From contig JAGAJD010000160.1 of NCBI GenBank assembly GCA_017626275.1, positions 1 through 5,463 on the forward strand: a stretch of 5,463 nucleotides of DNA, in the 5' to 3' direction. The notes under the pieces are model-generated. The model was not told where the DNA came from, did no database searches, and saw only the letters and a list, made by a program, of their open reading frames with translations. Each line of letters begins with the position of its first letter. Position 1 is the stretch's first letter. A program made the position numbers and the translations under genes. The DNA is from Lachnospira sp. (GTDB taxonomy: Bacteria; Bacillota; Clostridia; Lachnospirales; Lachnospiraceae). Positions 1 to 5,463 of the stretch are shown here, in pieces.

Positions 1-755
1 CGGCTTTTCTCCTGCTTTTCCTGAATCTGCGTCTCAATGCTTTGAACTACACTGCCGATTCTTTCCTCATACTCGTCTGAAAAACAGAACAATTCACGGC
101 TTTCCGACACAATCAGATATATTGCTGTATAAACTTTATCTTCATACTCTTCCTTCGGCTGTGTAAAAAATGTATAATCCGCCGACGAAGATGCACGAAA
201 TGCCACTGAGCCGTTAGGATTATTAACGTCCGCCGCGTCTATGACAACAGCCGTAATCTTATATTCCGTATTTGGAAAATAATCGGTTTCATCAGACTCT
301 TCAACGTGTATGGTATCGCCGATTTTCCTGCCTGTGTCTTTAATATATTTTTCTGTGACAGCAATTTCGCCTGAATTTTGCGGAAGCTTTCCCTCAATAA
401 CATAAGGCGTATTAATGCCTGCCGCACTCAATGCATTCATCTGAGCGCTATGACGCCTGCCGTCATTCATCGTGTAAACTGTCGCACTGAATGTACCTTC
501 TGCAAGTTGAATACCGTCCATCTCCGATAATACGCTTACGTCCTCATCGGTAAGTCCGAGTGTTGACATTACCGTTATGTCAAAAAGCTGCTGCCCGTCA
601 AAAAACTCATCGGCAGACTTTCGCAAATCAACGCACGCCGCCTTAAGTCCGCACATCATTGTTACTCCGAGAACTGTAATAAGTGCCAGCGAAAGAAAGC
701 GTTTTCTCCCACCCTTAATAGTTCTTAAAATATCTTTATTATAGGCTCTCTTCAT
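1..755 (-). CDS. FtsX/MacB-like ABC transporter permease, N-terminal part (cut by window edge)
   Basis: The frame is open from an ATG at 753-755 to the window edge, giving 251 complete codons of the N-terminus. The ATG follows a strong ribosome binding site, GGAGG at 762-766, with a 6-base gap. A basic cytoplasmic start (MKRAYNKDILRTIKGGRKR) leads into one hydrophobic segment at about residues 20-38. A mostly polar stretch of about 190 residues follows, as expected for the extracellular MacB-type core domain; it includes an EGKLPQNSGEIAV segment typical of the family. The last 20 visible residues (EERIGSVVQSIETQIQEKQEK) look like the start of a coiled coil. Coiled coils in this position are common in the large clostridial FtsX permeases of roughly 1000 residues with a big ectodomain. 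The gene lies 15 bases after the ATPase gene, so the two probably form one transporter. Substrate is unknown; lipid, peptide or antibiotic export or resistance are the family's usual roles. Confidence 0.88.
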   Translation of the reverse strand, partial: MKRAYNKDILRTIKGGRKRFLSLALITVLGVTMMCGLKAACVDLRKSADEFFDGQQLFDITVMSTLGLTDEDVSVLSEMDGIQLAEGTFSATVYTMNDGRRHSAQMNALSAAGINTPYVIEGKLPQNSGEIAVTEKYIKDTGRKIGDTIHVEESDETDYFPNTEYKITAVVIDAADVNNPNGSVAFRASSSADYTFFTQPKEEYEDKVYTAIYLIVSESRELFCFSDEYEERIGSVVQSIETQIQEKQEKS

Positions 756-770
756 AAGTTTCCTCCACCT

Positions 771-1472
771 TTACCATTCAATCTGTGAAATCGGAACAGG
801 ATTTTCATTTTTTGTAATCTCAATTACCTTTCCGCTCTTAAACTTGATTAAACGGTCTGCCATCGGAGCGAGCGCCGAGTTATGTGTAATCAGAAGCACA
901 GTAATATTTTCTTTCCGGCATGTATCCTGCAATAACTGCAAAATCTGCTTTCCGGTATTATAATCAAGTGCTCCCGTAGGTTCATCACAGAGCAGAAGCT
1001 TCGGATTCTTCGCCAATGCTCTTGCTATAGAAACCCTCTGCTGTTCACCGCCTGATAATTGCGCCGGAAAATTGTTCTTTCTCTCAGAAAGTCCAACCTT
1101 ATCGAGCGTCTCTGACGGATTTAGCGCATTTTTACAAACCTGCACTGCCAGCTCTACATTTTCAAGCGCCGTAAGATTCGGTACAAGATTATAAAACTGA
1201 AATACAAAACCGATATCCGTGCGGCGGTAGCCTACAAGCTGCTTATTGTTATATGAAGTAATGTCATTGCCGTCAACTATGATTTTTCCCGATGTAGGCG
1301 TATCCATTCCGCCAAGTATATTGAGTGCCGTTGTTTTTCCTGCTCCCGAAGAACCCAAAATAACCGCAAGCTCTCCCTTTTCTACCGTAAAATCAGCGTC
1401 ATCAAGCGCCTTTATCTTTGTCTCTCCTGCCGTATACTCTTTCGTAATATGCTGAAATTCGATATATGCCAT
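771..1472 (-). CDS. ABC transporter ATP-binding protein, MacB/LolD-like
   Basis: This is the cytoplasmic ATPase that would power the permease encoded just downstream. Numbered from the upstream ATG at 1482-1484, it has Walker A GSSGAGKT (44-51), Q-loop Q96 in FVFQFYNLVPN and the signature LSGGEQQR (143-150). Walker B is LLLCDE (163-168), the D-loop is GALD (171-174) and the switch histidine is H201 in LITHN. All catalytic elements are intact, and the length is normal for a single-domain ATPase. The FQFYNLVPNLTALENV and CDEPTGALD segments are typical of the MacB/LolD/FtsE-like group that pairs with FtsX-type permeases. I chose the ATG at 1470-1472 (protein begins MAYIEFQHI, 233 residues). It has GAGG six bases upstream, whereas the ATG at 1484 has only a poorly spaced GGG. 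The longer form adds four residues (MRNK). What the transporter moves cannot be read from the ATPase. Confidence 0.93.
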   Translation of the reverse strand: MAYIEFQHITKEYTAGETKIKALDDADFTVEKGELAVILGSSGAGKTTALNILGGMDTPTSGKIIVDGNDITSYNNKQLVGYRRTDIGFVFQFYNLVPNLTALENVELAVQVCKNALNPSETLDKVGLSERKNNFPAQLSGGEQQRVSIARALAKNPKLLLCDEPTGALDYNTGKQILQLLQDTCRKENITVLLITHNSALAPMADRLIKFKSGKVIEITKNENPVPISQIEW

Positions 1473-1478
1473 TTTGTT

Positions 1479-1482
1479 CCTC
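1479..1482 (-). promoter_or_regulatory. Ribosome binding site deciding the ATPase start
   Basis: GAGG on the minus strand lies six bases (AACAAA) before the ATG at 1470-1472. It overlaps the alternative ATG at 1482-1484, which itself has only a GGG three bases upstream. This favours the shorter ATPase. Confidence 0.6.
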
Positions 1483-1545
1483 ATTTCCCGCAGGTACTGC
1501 GTTTTATTATCCGTTTTGTTTATAACTGCACATTTCCCCTAATAA

Positions 1546-1571
1546 TACAATTTTATCATAATCTAATTGTA
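1546..1571. promoter_or_regulatory. Inverted repeat across the ABC promoter, candidate operator
   Basis: TACAATT (1546-1552) and AATTGTA (1565-1571) form a perfect 7-bp inverted repeat with a 12-base spacer. One arm overlaps the -10 element; the other lies between -35 and -10. This is where a dimeric repressor would block RNA polymerase. No regulator gene is visible in the window, and the repeat is AT-rich, so chance is possible. Confidence 0.35.
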
Positions 1572-1579
1572 CTACACAA
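1550..1579 (-). promoter_or_regulatory. Predicted promoter of the ABC transporter operon
   Basis: On the minus strand a -35-like TTGTGT (1574-1579) is separated by 18 bases from a -10 TAAAAT (1550-1555). TG-A precedes the -10, giving the extended form TGATAAAAT that tolerates a weak -35. Transcription would begin near 1543, leaving a leader of about 70 bases before the ATPase start. The promoter starts only a few bases past the aroA terminator, so the transporter is probably transcribed independently of aroA. Confidence 0.55.
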
Positions 1580-1582
1580 GCT

Positions 1583-1622
1583 AAAGAAAAAGCAGAACCG
1601 CCTGTTTTTCTTGCGATTCTGC
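1583..1622 (-). terminator. Intrinsic terminator after aroA
   Basis: Read on the minus strand, GCAGAA-T-CGC pairs with GCG-G-TTCTGC (1592-1622): six pairs, one T-G apposition, then three pairs, around an 11-base loop. TTTTTCTTT follows at once. It begins about 11 bases after the aroA stop and would end the operon that runs from the C_GCAxxG gene through citrate synthase and aroA. Confidence 0.88.
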
Positions 1623-1632
1623 CCTTTTGCTT

Positions 1633-2925
1633 CTATTTCAATATCCTATCCAACACTTCAAAATAATCCTCAAACGTCTTCCTGCAGCACTCACAGTCAT
1701 CAATCACGATTCCTTCGGCTCGCAGACCGATTAATGCAAATGCCATCGCCATTCTGTGGTCATCGTAGGTCGATACAATGCCCGGCTTAACCTCTCCCGG
1801 ACTTATAAGAATAGCGGATTCCTCTTCCTTTACATCAATTCCAAGCTTCGTAAGCTCCGTTACAATGGCATGAATCCTGTCTGATTCCTGAAGTCTGATA
1901 TGTCCGATATTTCTGATATATGTCTGCGTCTTTGCAAAAGGCGCTAACGCCGCCAGCGTCATCGTCTGGTCGGAAAAATCATTCATATCAATATCGACGC
2001 CATTATAACAGCCGTCCTTCGGCCCTGTCACGCAAATTCCTTCCCGTTCCTCCGTAACGGCACAGCCCATCTGCCTCAAAACATTAATAAACTTCATATC
2101 GCCCTGCATAGAAGTGGAATGAACATTTTTTACAATAACATGGCCTCCGGTAAGTGCCGCCGCCGCATAGAAATAACATGCTGCAGAAACATCAGGCTCT
2201 ATCTGATATGTATCTGCCATATAGCTTTCTCCTGCCGCTATCTCATACAGACTTCCTTCATGCACCACATTACAGCCAAACTGATGCATCATCTTAGATG
2301 TTATGCGGATATAAGCTCCCTCTGTTTTCTGACTGGTTATATGTATTTTAAGCCCGTTCTTCAACATAGGTGCGACCATCATAAGCGCACTCAAAAACTG
2401 TGTACTCTTGCTGATATCAATATCCACCTCGCAAACCGGCGTTTTTCCTCCAAATGCAGCACCTTTTACCTTCACAGGAAGATGCCCCTCTTTTTCAAGA
2501 AATGTAAACTCCGCTCCCATTGAAGTCAATGCCTCAAACAGCGGAAGCATTGGACGCTTCTTCATCTGCTCTGACGCCTGAATCGTGTATTCACCGTCGG
2601 AAAGTGCCAGCATTGCCGTAAGAAATCTGGCTGCTGTTCCTGCACTTCCCACATTAATAACAGCCTCTTTCTTCGGAAGTTCTCCACCAGCCCCACGAAT
2701 TACTACATACTTTTCAACTTCATTTACCTGAATAATATACCCCAAAGCTATTAAGCTTGTTAAAAAATGTCTTGAATCATCACTAAACAACACACCATTT
2801 AGCGTACATTCCCCGTCTGATAATGCTGCCATTAGCAATGCTCTGTTTGTAATACTCTTTGAACCCGGCACCTCTACCGTACAGTTTAAAGGGTGTTTGA
2901 CTGTTTTTACCTTATACTGTGACAT
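1633..2925 (-). CDS. aroA: 3-phosphoshikimate 1-carboxyvinyltransferase (EPSP synthase)
   Basis: Sixth step of the shikimate pathway: joins phosphoenolpyruvate to shikimate 3-phosphate, giving EPSP and phosphate, in the cytoplasm. The 430-residue length is normal. The substrate motif PGSKSITNRAL (20-30) gives K23, S24 and R28. The phosphoenolpyruvate loop is NVGSAGTAARFL (91-102), and RPM lies at 124-126. STQFLSALMM (174-183) matches the SSQFL region of E. coli AroA. Catalytic aspartate D319 lies in DMNDFSDQTMT; E347 and R350 lie in RLQESDRI, R391 in DDHRMAMAF and K416 in RKTFEDYF. Two sites differ from E. coli: the usual lysine before the glutamate (E. coli K340) is Q346, and the E. coli GNAGTAMRP loop reads GSAGTAARF (S94, F101). 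The ATG follows AGGAG at 2933-2937 with a 7-base gap. It lies 30 bases after the citrate synthase stop and is last in the operon. No other aro gene is nearby. Confidence 0.97.
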   Translation of the reverse strand: MSQYKVKTVKHPLNCTVEVPGSKSITNRALLMAALSDGECTLNGVLFSDDSRHFLTSLIALGYIIQVNEVEKYVVIRGAGGELPKKEAVINVGSAGTAARFLTAMLALSDGEYTIQASEQMKKRPMLPLFEALTSMGAEFTFLEKEGHLPVKVKGAAFGGKTPVCEVDIDISKSTQFLSALMMVAPMLKNGLKIHITSQKTEGAYIRITSKMMHQFGCNVVHEGSLYEIAAGESYMADTYQIEPDVSAACYFYAAAALTGGHVIVKNVHSTSMQGDMKFINVLRQMGCAVTEEREGICVTGPKDGCYNGVDIDMNDFSDQTMTLAALAPFAKTQTYIRNIGHIRLQESDRIHAIVTELTKLGIDVKEEESAILISPGEVKPGIVSTYDDHRMAMAFALIGLRAEGIVIDDCECCRKTFEDYFEVLDRILK

Positions 2926-2955
2926 TTTGCTTCTCCTGATTTATTACAAAATATT

Positions 2956-4350
2956 TTATCTCGGCTGTTTTCCTTCATTTCTGTCCTGCATAGTACAGTA
3001 CGGTCTGTGATGGCCTACATACTTATATGCCGGACGAATAATTTTGCCTGCATTTACAAGCTCCTCAAGGCGATGTGCGCACCAGCCTGAAATTCTTGCA
3101 ATCGCAAATATCGGCGTAAATAATTCTTCAGGGATCCCAAGCATGCTGTATACAAAGCCGCTGTAAAAATCGACATTTGCGCATACCGGCTTAAAGAGCT
3201 TTCTCTTATGCATAATCAGCTCTCCCGCTTCCTTTTCTACCAGTTCATATAAAGCAAATTCCTTCTGCATACCCTTCTCTTCTGAAAGCATTTTTGCAAA
3301 ATTCTTTAATATAACTTCTCTGGGGTCAGAATTAGTATATACCGCATGTCCCATACCATAGATAAGACCTGCTTTGTCAAATGCTTCCTTGTCAAGAATC
3401 TTATTAAGATATGCACATACCTCTTCTCTGTCTTCCCAATTCTTGCAGTTTGCCTCAATATCGGCAAACATTTTCTGCACCTTAAGATTAGCACCGCCAT
3501 GCTTCGGTCCCTTCAATGATGCGATAGACGCTGCAATAGCTGAATATGTGTCTGTTCCTGATGACGTAACCACATGTGTTGTAAATGTTGAGTTATTTCC
3601 GCCGCCATGCTCTGCATGAAGCACGAGGCAGATATCAAGCACCTTTGCTTCCAGTTCCGTGAACTGTCCGTCATCTCTTAACATATAAAGAATATTCTCC
3701 GCAATGGAATATCCCTTTTTAGGATTCTTAATCATCAAAGTACCGTCAAGCTTATAATGTCTGTATGCCTGATATGCATAAACAGCCAGAAGCGGCATTT
3801 TTGCAATAAGCTGCAATGACTGGCGAAGTACATTTGGCACTGAAATATCATCAGGATTCTCATCATATGAATACAGGCTCAAAATACTCTTCATCAAAGA
3901 GTTCATAAGATTGGCACTTGTCGCTTTCATAATGACGTCTCTTATAAATGCTCCTGAAAGCTCCTGTAAATCTGCAAGAATTCTCAAGAAACTTTCAAAC
4001 TGCTTATCGTCCGGCAATGAACCGAATAACAGAAGATATGTTGTCTCCTCAAAACGAAAACGGTCTCTCGGTGAGCCTTTAATAATATCCTCTACATTAT
4101 ATCCCTGAAAATATAACTCGCCGTCTACCGGAATCTTTCGTCCGTTCACACTCTGACAGCCGCATACATCTGAGATTTCCGTCAGTCCCGTAAGAACGCC
4201 ATTACCATTGCTGTCACGAAGTCCTCTCTTTACATCATACTCCGTATACAGGTTTAAATCTATGGAACCTGAACGTGTACACTCTTTTACAAGCTGTTCA
4301 AACTCACTCTTTTCTACCGTTGTAAGCTCCATCATCTGCTGATTGTTCAT
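2956..4350 (-). CDS. gltA: Citrate synthase (citrate/2-methylcitrate synthase family)
   Basis: Condenses acetyl-CoA with oxaloacetate to form citrate in the cytoplasm. In an anaerobe this mainly supplies 2-oxoglutarate for glutamate. The catalytic triad of the Si-type fold can be placed: H248 in LHAEHGGGNNS, H284 in GPKHGGAN and D394 in NVDFYSG. Supporting residues are H335 in YGMGHAVY, R344 in NSDPR and R418 in IARISGWCAH. At 464 residues it is longer than the compact bacterial forms of about 370-430. The extra length is mainly about 45 N-terminal residues before the conserved VLTGLTEISDV region. The pig-type HEGGN motif reads HGGGNN here. Some relatives in this family prefer propionyl-CoA (2-methylcitrate synthase); no other propionate-pathway gene is near, so citrate synthase is the better guess. 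The ATG follows GGGAGGA (4358-4364) with a 7-base gap. It lies 34 bases after the C_GCAxxG gene and 30 before aroA, all on the same strand. Confidence 0.94.
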   Translation of the reverse strand: MNNQQMMELTTVEKSEFEQLVKECTRSGSIDLNLYTEYDVKRGLRDSNGNGVLTGLTEISDVCGCQSVNGRKIPVDGELYFQGYNVEDIIKGSPRDRFRFEETTYLLLFGSLPDDKQFESFLRILADLQELSGAFIRDVIMKATSANLMNSLMKSILSLYSYDENPDDISVPNVLRQSLQLIAKMPLLAVYAYQAYRHYKLDGTLMIKNPKKGYSIAENILYMLRDDGQFTELEAKVLDICLVLHAEHGGGNNSTFTTHVVTSSGTDTYSAIAASIASLKGPKHGGANLKVQKMFADIEANCKNWEDREEVCAYLNKILDKEAFDKAGLIYGMGHAVYTNSDPREVILKNFAKMLSEEKGMQKEFALYELVEKEAGELIMHKRKLFKPVCANVDFYSGFVYSMLGIPEELFTPIFAIARISGWCAHRLEELVNAGKIIRPAYKYVGHHRPYCTMQDRNEGKQPR

Positions 4351-4384
4351 ATTGTCGTCCTCCCTTTTTCCTATACGCTGTTTC

Positions 4385-4909
4385 TCATTTTCTCTTTAAA
4401 AGTTCTTCTTCTATAATATCACAGGCAATCCCTACTAACTCAACACACGGTCTTTTTTTGTAATATTCCTGTGTCCTCTCACTCGGTTTTGCCTCTTTAG
4501 CTGTTTTCTTTTCTTCTGCAGAAAGTATCTGTACCTCTTCCTTTTCCCTATTCGGCATCGGTGTCAGACCTAAAAGCTCACTGCATATCATGCTTCCGCC
4601 TGCCTTATTTTTATACTCCTCTGCAAGATGCTGTACAACCTCATAATTATTGCCCTTACCTGCCTGGTCTGCACCGTCCGTACAGCCCGTCTCAAGACCT
4701 GCAACCATAAACATCGCTGTCGCACAGCCGCACACCGAACGCATACGTCCTATTCCACCGCCAAAGGAAGCTGACAGCTTCAATGCCGTCTCCTCATCTA
4801 AGCCGTACAAATCCGCATAAGCTGCAAATACCGCCTGTGAACAATTATAGCCTTTTTTAAAATAAGCCTGCGCTTTTTCGCGCCTTGTTCCATACTCATT
4901 TTCTTCCAT
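4385..4909 (-). CDS. C_GCAxxG_C_C family probable redox protein
   Basis: Small cytoplasmic protein of the C_GCAxxG_C_C family (four conserved cysteines), thought to be redox active or metal binding; no enzyme activity is established. Counted from the ATG, the cysteines are C23 (GYNCSQAVF), C60 and C62 (SVCGCATAMF), C76, C109 (MICSELLG), C155 (KKRPCVELV) and C163. C23, C60, C109 and C155 match the conserved four. The glycine-rich ASFGGGIGRMRSVCG segment and the YYKKRPC C-terminal motif are typical. The usual CGAxxG motif is altered to CGCATA, adding a cysteine. A charged linker (about residues 121-147, NREKEE...KPSER) separates the last two motifs. I chose the ATG at 4907-4909 (174 residues). 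A TTG at 4916-4918 is in frame but only two bases from the ribosome binding site. The gene is first in the operon with citrate synthase and aroA. Confidence 0.87.
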   Translation of the reverse strand: MEENEYGTRREKAQAYFKKGYNCSQAVFAAYADLYGLDEETALKLSASFGGGIGRMRSVCGCATAMFMVAGLETGCTDGADQAGKGNNYEVVQHLAEEYKNKAGGSMICSELLGLTPMPNREKEEVQILSAEEKKTAKEAKPSERTQEYYKKRPCVELVGIACDIIEEELLKRK

Positions 4910-4917
4910 ATTAATCA

Positions 4918-4925
4918 ACTTCCTT
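4918..4925 (-). promoter_or_regulatory. Ribosome binding site of the C_GCAxxG gene
   Basis: The minus strand reads AAAGGAAG just upstream of this gene. AGGA sits 11 bases before the ATG at 4907-4909, slightly long but workable. It is only two bases before the in-frame TTG at 4918, which is too close, so the ATG is preferred. Confidence 0.55.
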
Positions 4926-4944
4926 TCTGTGCAGTCTTCAATGT

Positions 4945-4973
4945 ATTATGCAACATTTCACTTTCTTTGTCAA
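4945..4973 (-). promoter_or_regulatory. Promoter of the C_GCAxxG - citrate synthase - aroA operon
   Basis: On the minus strand a perfect -35 TTGACA (4968-4973), a 17-base spacer and a -10 CATAAT (4945-4950, one mismatch) form a strong sigma-A-type promoter. The start point would be near 4938, giving a leader of about 28 bases before the ATG at 4909. A short TTGTC-N7-GACAA inverted repeat (4967-4983) overlaps the -35. Confidence 0.82.
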
Positions 4974-5041
4974 TTACAGACAACTTCGCAAAAAGGCGGC
5001 AGCAATGCAAATTCAGCTAATCCGTCTCGCCTAACATTTTC

Positions 5042-5061
5042 TTGACAAGCTTTACTGTCAA
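5042..5061. promoter_or_regulatory. Inverted repeat over the -35 element, candidate operator
   Basis: TTGACA (5042-5047) and TGTCAA (5056-5061) are exact inverse complements eight bases apart, covering the -35 and half of the spacer. A dimeric regulator could bind here. One arm is the promoter consensus itself, so only the second arm is extra evidence. Confidence 0.3.
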
Positions 5062-5071
5062 TTTATATAAT
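5042..5071 (+). promoter_or_regulatory. Promoter of the S24/S26-like peptidase gene
   Basis: Perfect -35 TTGACA (5042-5047) and perfect -10 TATAAT (5066-5071) are separated by 18 bases. The start point should be near 5076-5079. The unit is divergent from the C_GCAxxG operon; the two -35 elements are about 70 bases apart. Confidence 0.85.
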
Positions 5072-5082
5072 AATAGCAACCG

Positions 5083-5115
5083 AAAGTCAGGCGGATAAGG
5101 CTGCCTGACTTTTTT
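5083..5115 (+). terminator. Terminator-like hairpin in the leader of the peptidase gene (possible attenuator)
   Basis: AAAGTCAGGC (5083-5092) pairs perfectly with GCCTGACTTT (5103-5112) around a 10-base loop. The 3' arm runs into six T residues (5110-5115). The structure lies about 5 bases after the predicted transcription start and 30 bases before the GTG start codon. It has the form of an intrinsic terminator, so it may limit readthrough into the gene. It could instead be a 5' stabilising hairpin. Confidence 0.7.
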
Positions 5116-5145
5116 AGATAAATCAGATAATGGAGACGATTAATT

Positions 5146-5463
5146 GTGAAATCAACAGACAAATTTAGCACACACGAAACAGATGGGATAAGCTACAGCA
5201 CCTTTGAATCTGAACTTGATAAGCATGGATTTCTTATTTATACAAATGTAGGTGACAGTATGATGCCTCTTCTCCGTCAACACCATGATTTAATTGTTAT
5301 TAAAAAAACGACCGGCAGACTTAAAAAATACGATGTTCCTTTATATAAAAGAGATTCCGGTCAATATGTACTTCACCGTATATTAAATGTTCGTAAAAAT
5401 GATTATGTAATATGCGGAGATAACAGATACAACCGCGAATACGGAATAACAGACAAACATATA
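5146..5463 (+). CDS. S24/S26-type serine peptidase homologue, N-terminal part (cut by window edge)
   Basis: The frame is open from a GTG at 5146-5148 to the window end (106 codons). An in-frame TAA at 5128-5130 closes the frame upstream and no ATG lies before the active-site motif, so GTG is the only reasonable start. GGAG at 5132-5135 lies 10 bases upstream. VGDSMMPLL (35-43) carries the nucleophile serine S38 of the LexA/signal peptidase fold. YVLHRI (74-79) puts H77 where type I signal peptidases have the dyad lysine, as in the SipW/ER-type (S26B) Ser/His enzymes. VICGDNRYN (88-96) matches the conserved GDN region. The first 34 residues are polar with no hydrophobic anchor, so the visible part looks cytoplasmic; a C-terminal membrane segment beyond the edge is possible. 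Such small S24/S26 proteins are sometimes next to peptide-modification genes, but no such gene is in view and the substrate is unknown. Confidence 0.8.
   Translation, partial: MKSTDKFSTHETDGISYSTFESELDKHGFLIYTNVGDSMMPLLRQHHDLIVIKKTTGRLKKYDVPLYKRDSGQYVLHRILNVRKNDYVICGDNRYNREYGITDKHI

Noticed and set aside
1449..1790. A 113-codon plus-strand open frame spanning the aroA terminator and the ABC promoter.
   Set aside because: It crosses clear regulatory sites and the aroA 3' end on the other strand and has no family signature.
2119..2523. A 134-codon plus-strand open frame opposite aroA.
   Set aside because: It is antisense to well-conserved aroA codons, has an unlikely composition rich in Cys, His and Arg, and resembles no protein family.
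4413..4443. Possible internal minus-strand promoter before citrate synthase: TTGAGT, 19-base spacer, TGATATTAT.
   Set aside because: The spacer is too long and the -35 imperfect; it lies inside the C_GCAxxG coding region, where such matches arise by chance.
4990..5032. On the minus strand, AGGCG and CGCCT could pair and are followed by TTTTT, resembling a terminator upstream of the C_GCAxxG promoter.
   Set aside because: The stem is only 5 bp with a loop near 29 bases, and no minus-strand gene lies upstream that would need terminating.
4998..5105. GGCAGC (4998-5003) could pair with GCTGCC (5100-5105) as an antiterminator for the leader hairpin.
   Set aside because: The first segment lies upstream of the predicted transcription start, so it would not be in the RNA, and six bases is weak.
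5130..5168. Twelve-codon open frame (METINCEINRQI) overlapping the start of the peptidase gene in another frame.
   Set aside because: It has no ribosome binding site of its own and overlaps the GTG-started coding region; nothing suggests it is a regulatory leader peptide.

Overview
The window looks like chromosomal DNA of a low-to-mid GC Gram-positive anaerobe, most likely a Clostridia member of the Lachnospiraceae type. This is inferred from protein style: a long citrate synthase, a C_GCAxxG_C_C protein and a FtsX-type permease with a large extracellular part. It also fits the strong GGAGG-type ribosome binding sites and consensus TTGACA/TATAAT promoters. There are no rRNA or tRNA genes, CRISPR arrays or insertion sequences. 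No gene-free stretch exceeds 300 bases.

Left part, minus strand (1-1579): a two-gene ABC exporter-type operon. A MacB/LolD-like ATPase (771-1472) is followed after 15 bases by the N-terminal 251 residues of a FtsX/MacB-like permease that runs off the left edge. An extended -10 promoter lies at 1550-1579. A 7-bp inverted repeat spans its core and could be an operator.

Middle part, minus strand (1583-4973): an apparent three-gene operon, read right to left. It holds a C_GCAxxG_C_C redox-type protein (4385-4909), a Si-type citrate synthase (2956-4350) and EPSP synthase AroA (1633-2925). The gaps are only 34 and 30 bases. The operon starts at a near-consensus promoter (4945-4973) and ends at a clear intrinsic terminator (1583-1622). 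Citrate synthase feeds 2-oxoglutarate and glutamate synthesis, and AroA makes the precursor of chorismate. The operon therefore links two amino-acid biosynthetic branch points with a possible redox protein.

Right part, plus strand (5042-5463): a divergent unit. A perfect-hexamer promoter (TTGACA-N18-TATAAT) is followed within a few bases by a 10-bp perfect hairpin with a T-run, that is, a terminator-like element ahead of the gene. A GTG-started gene then encodes the first 106 residues of an S24/S26-type serine peptidase homologue. It has a GDSMMP serine motif and an LHRI histidine motif, but no N-terminal membrane anchor. The combination of early terminator and unanchored peptidase is the least ordinary part of the window. 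The genes that would explain it lie beyond the right edge.
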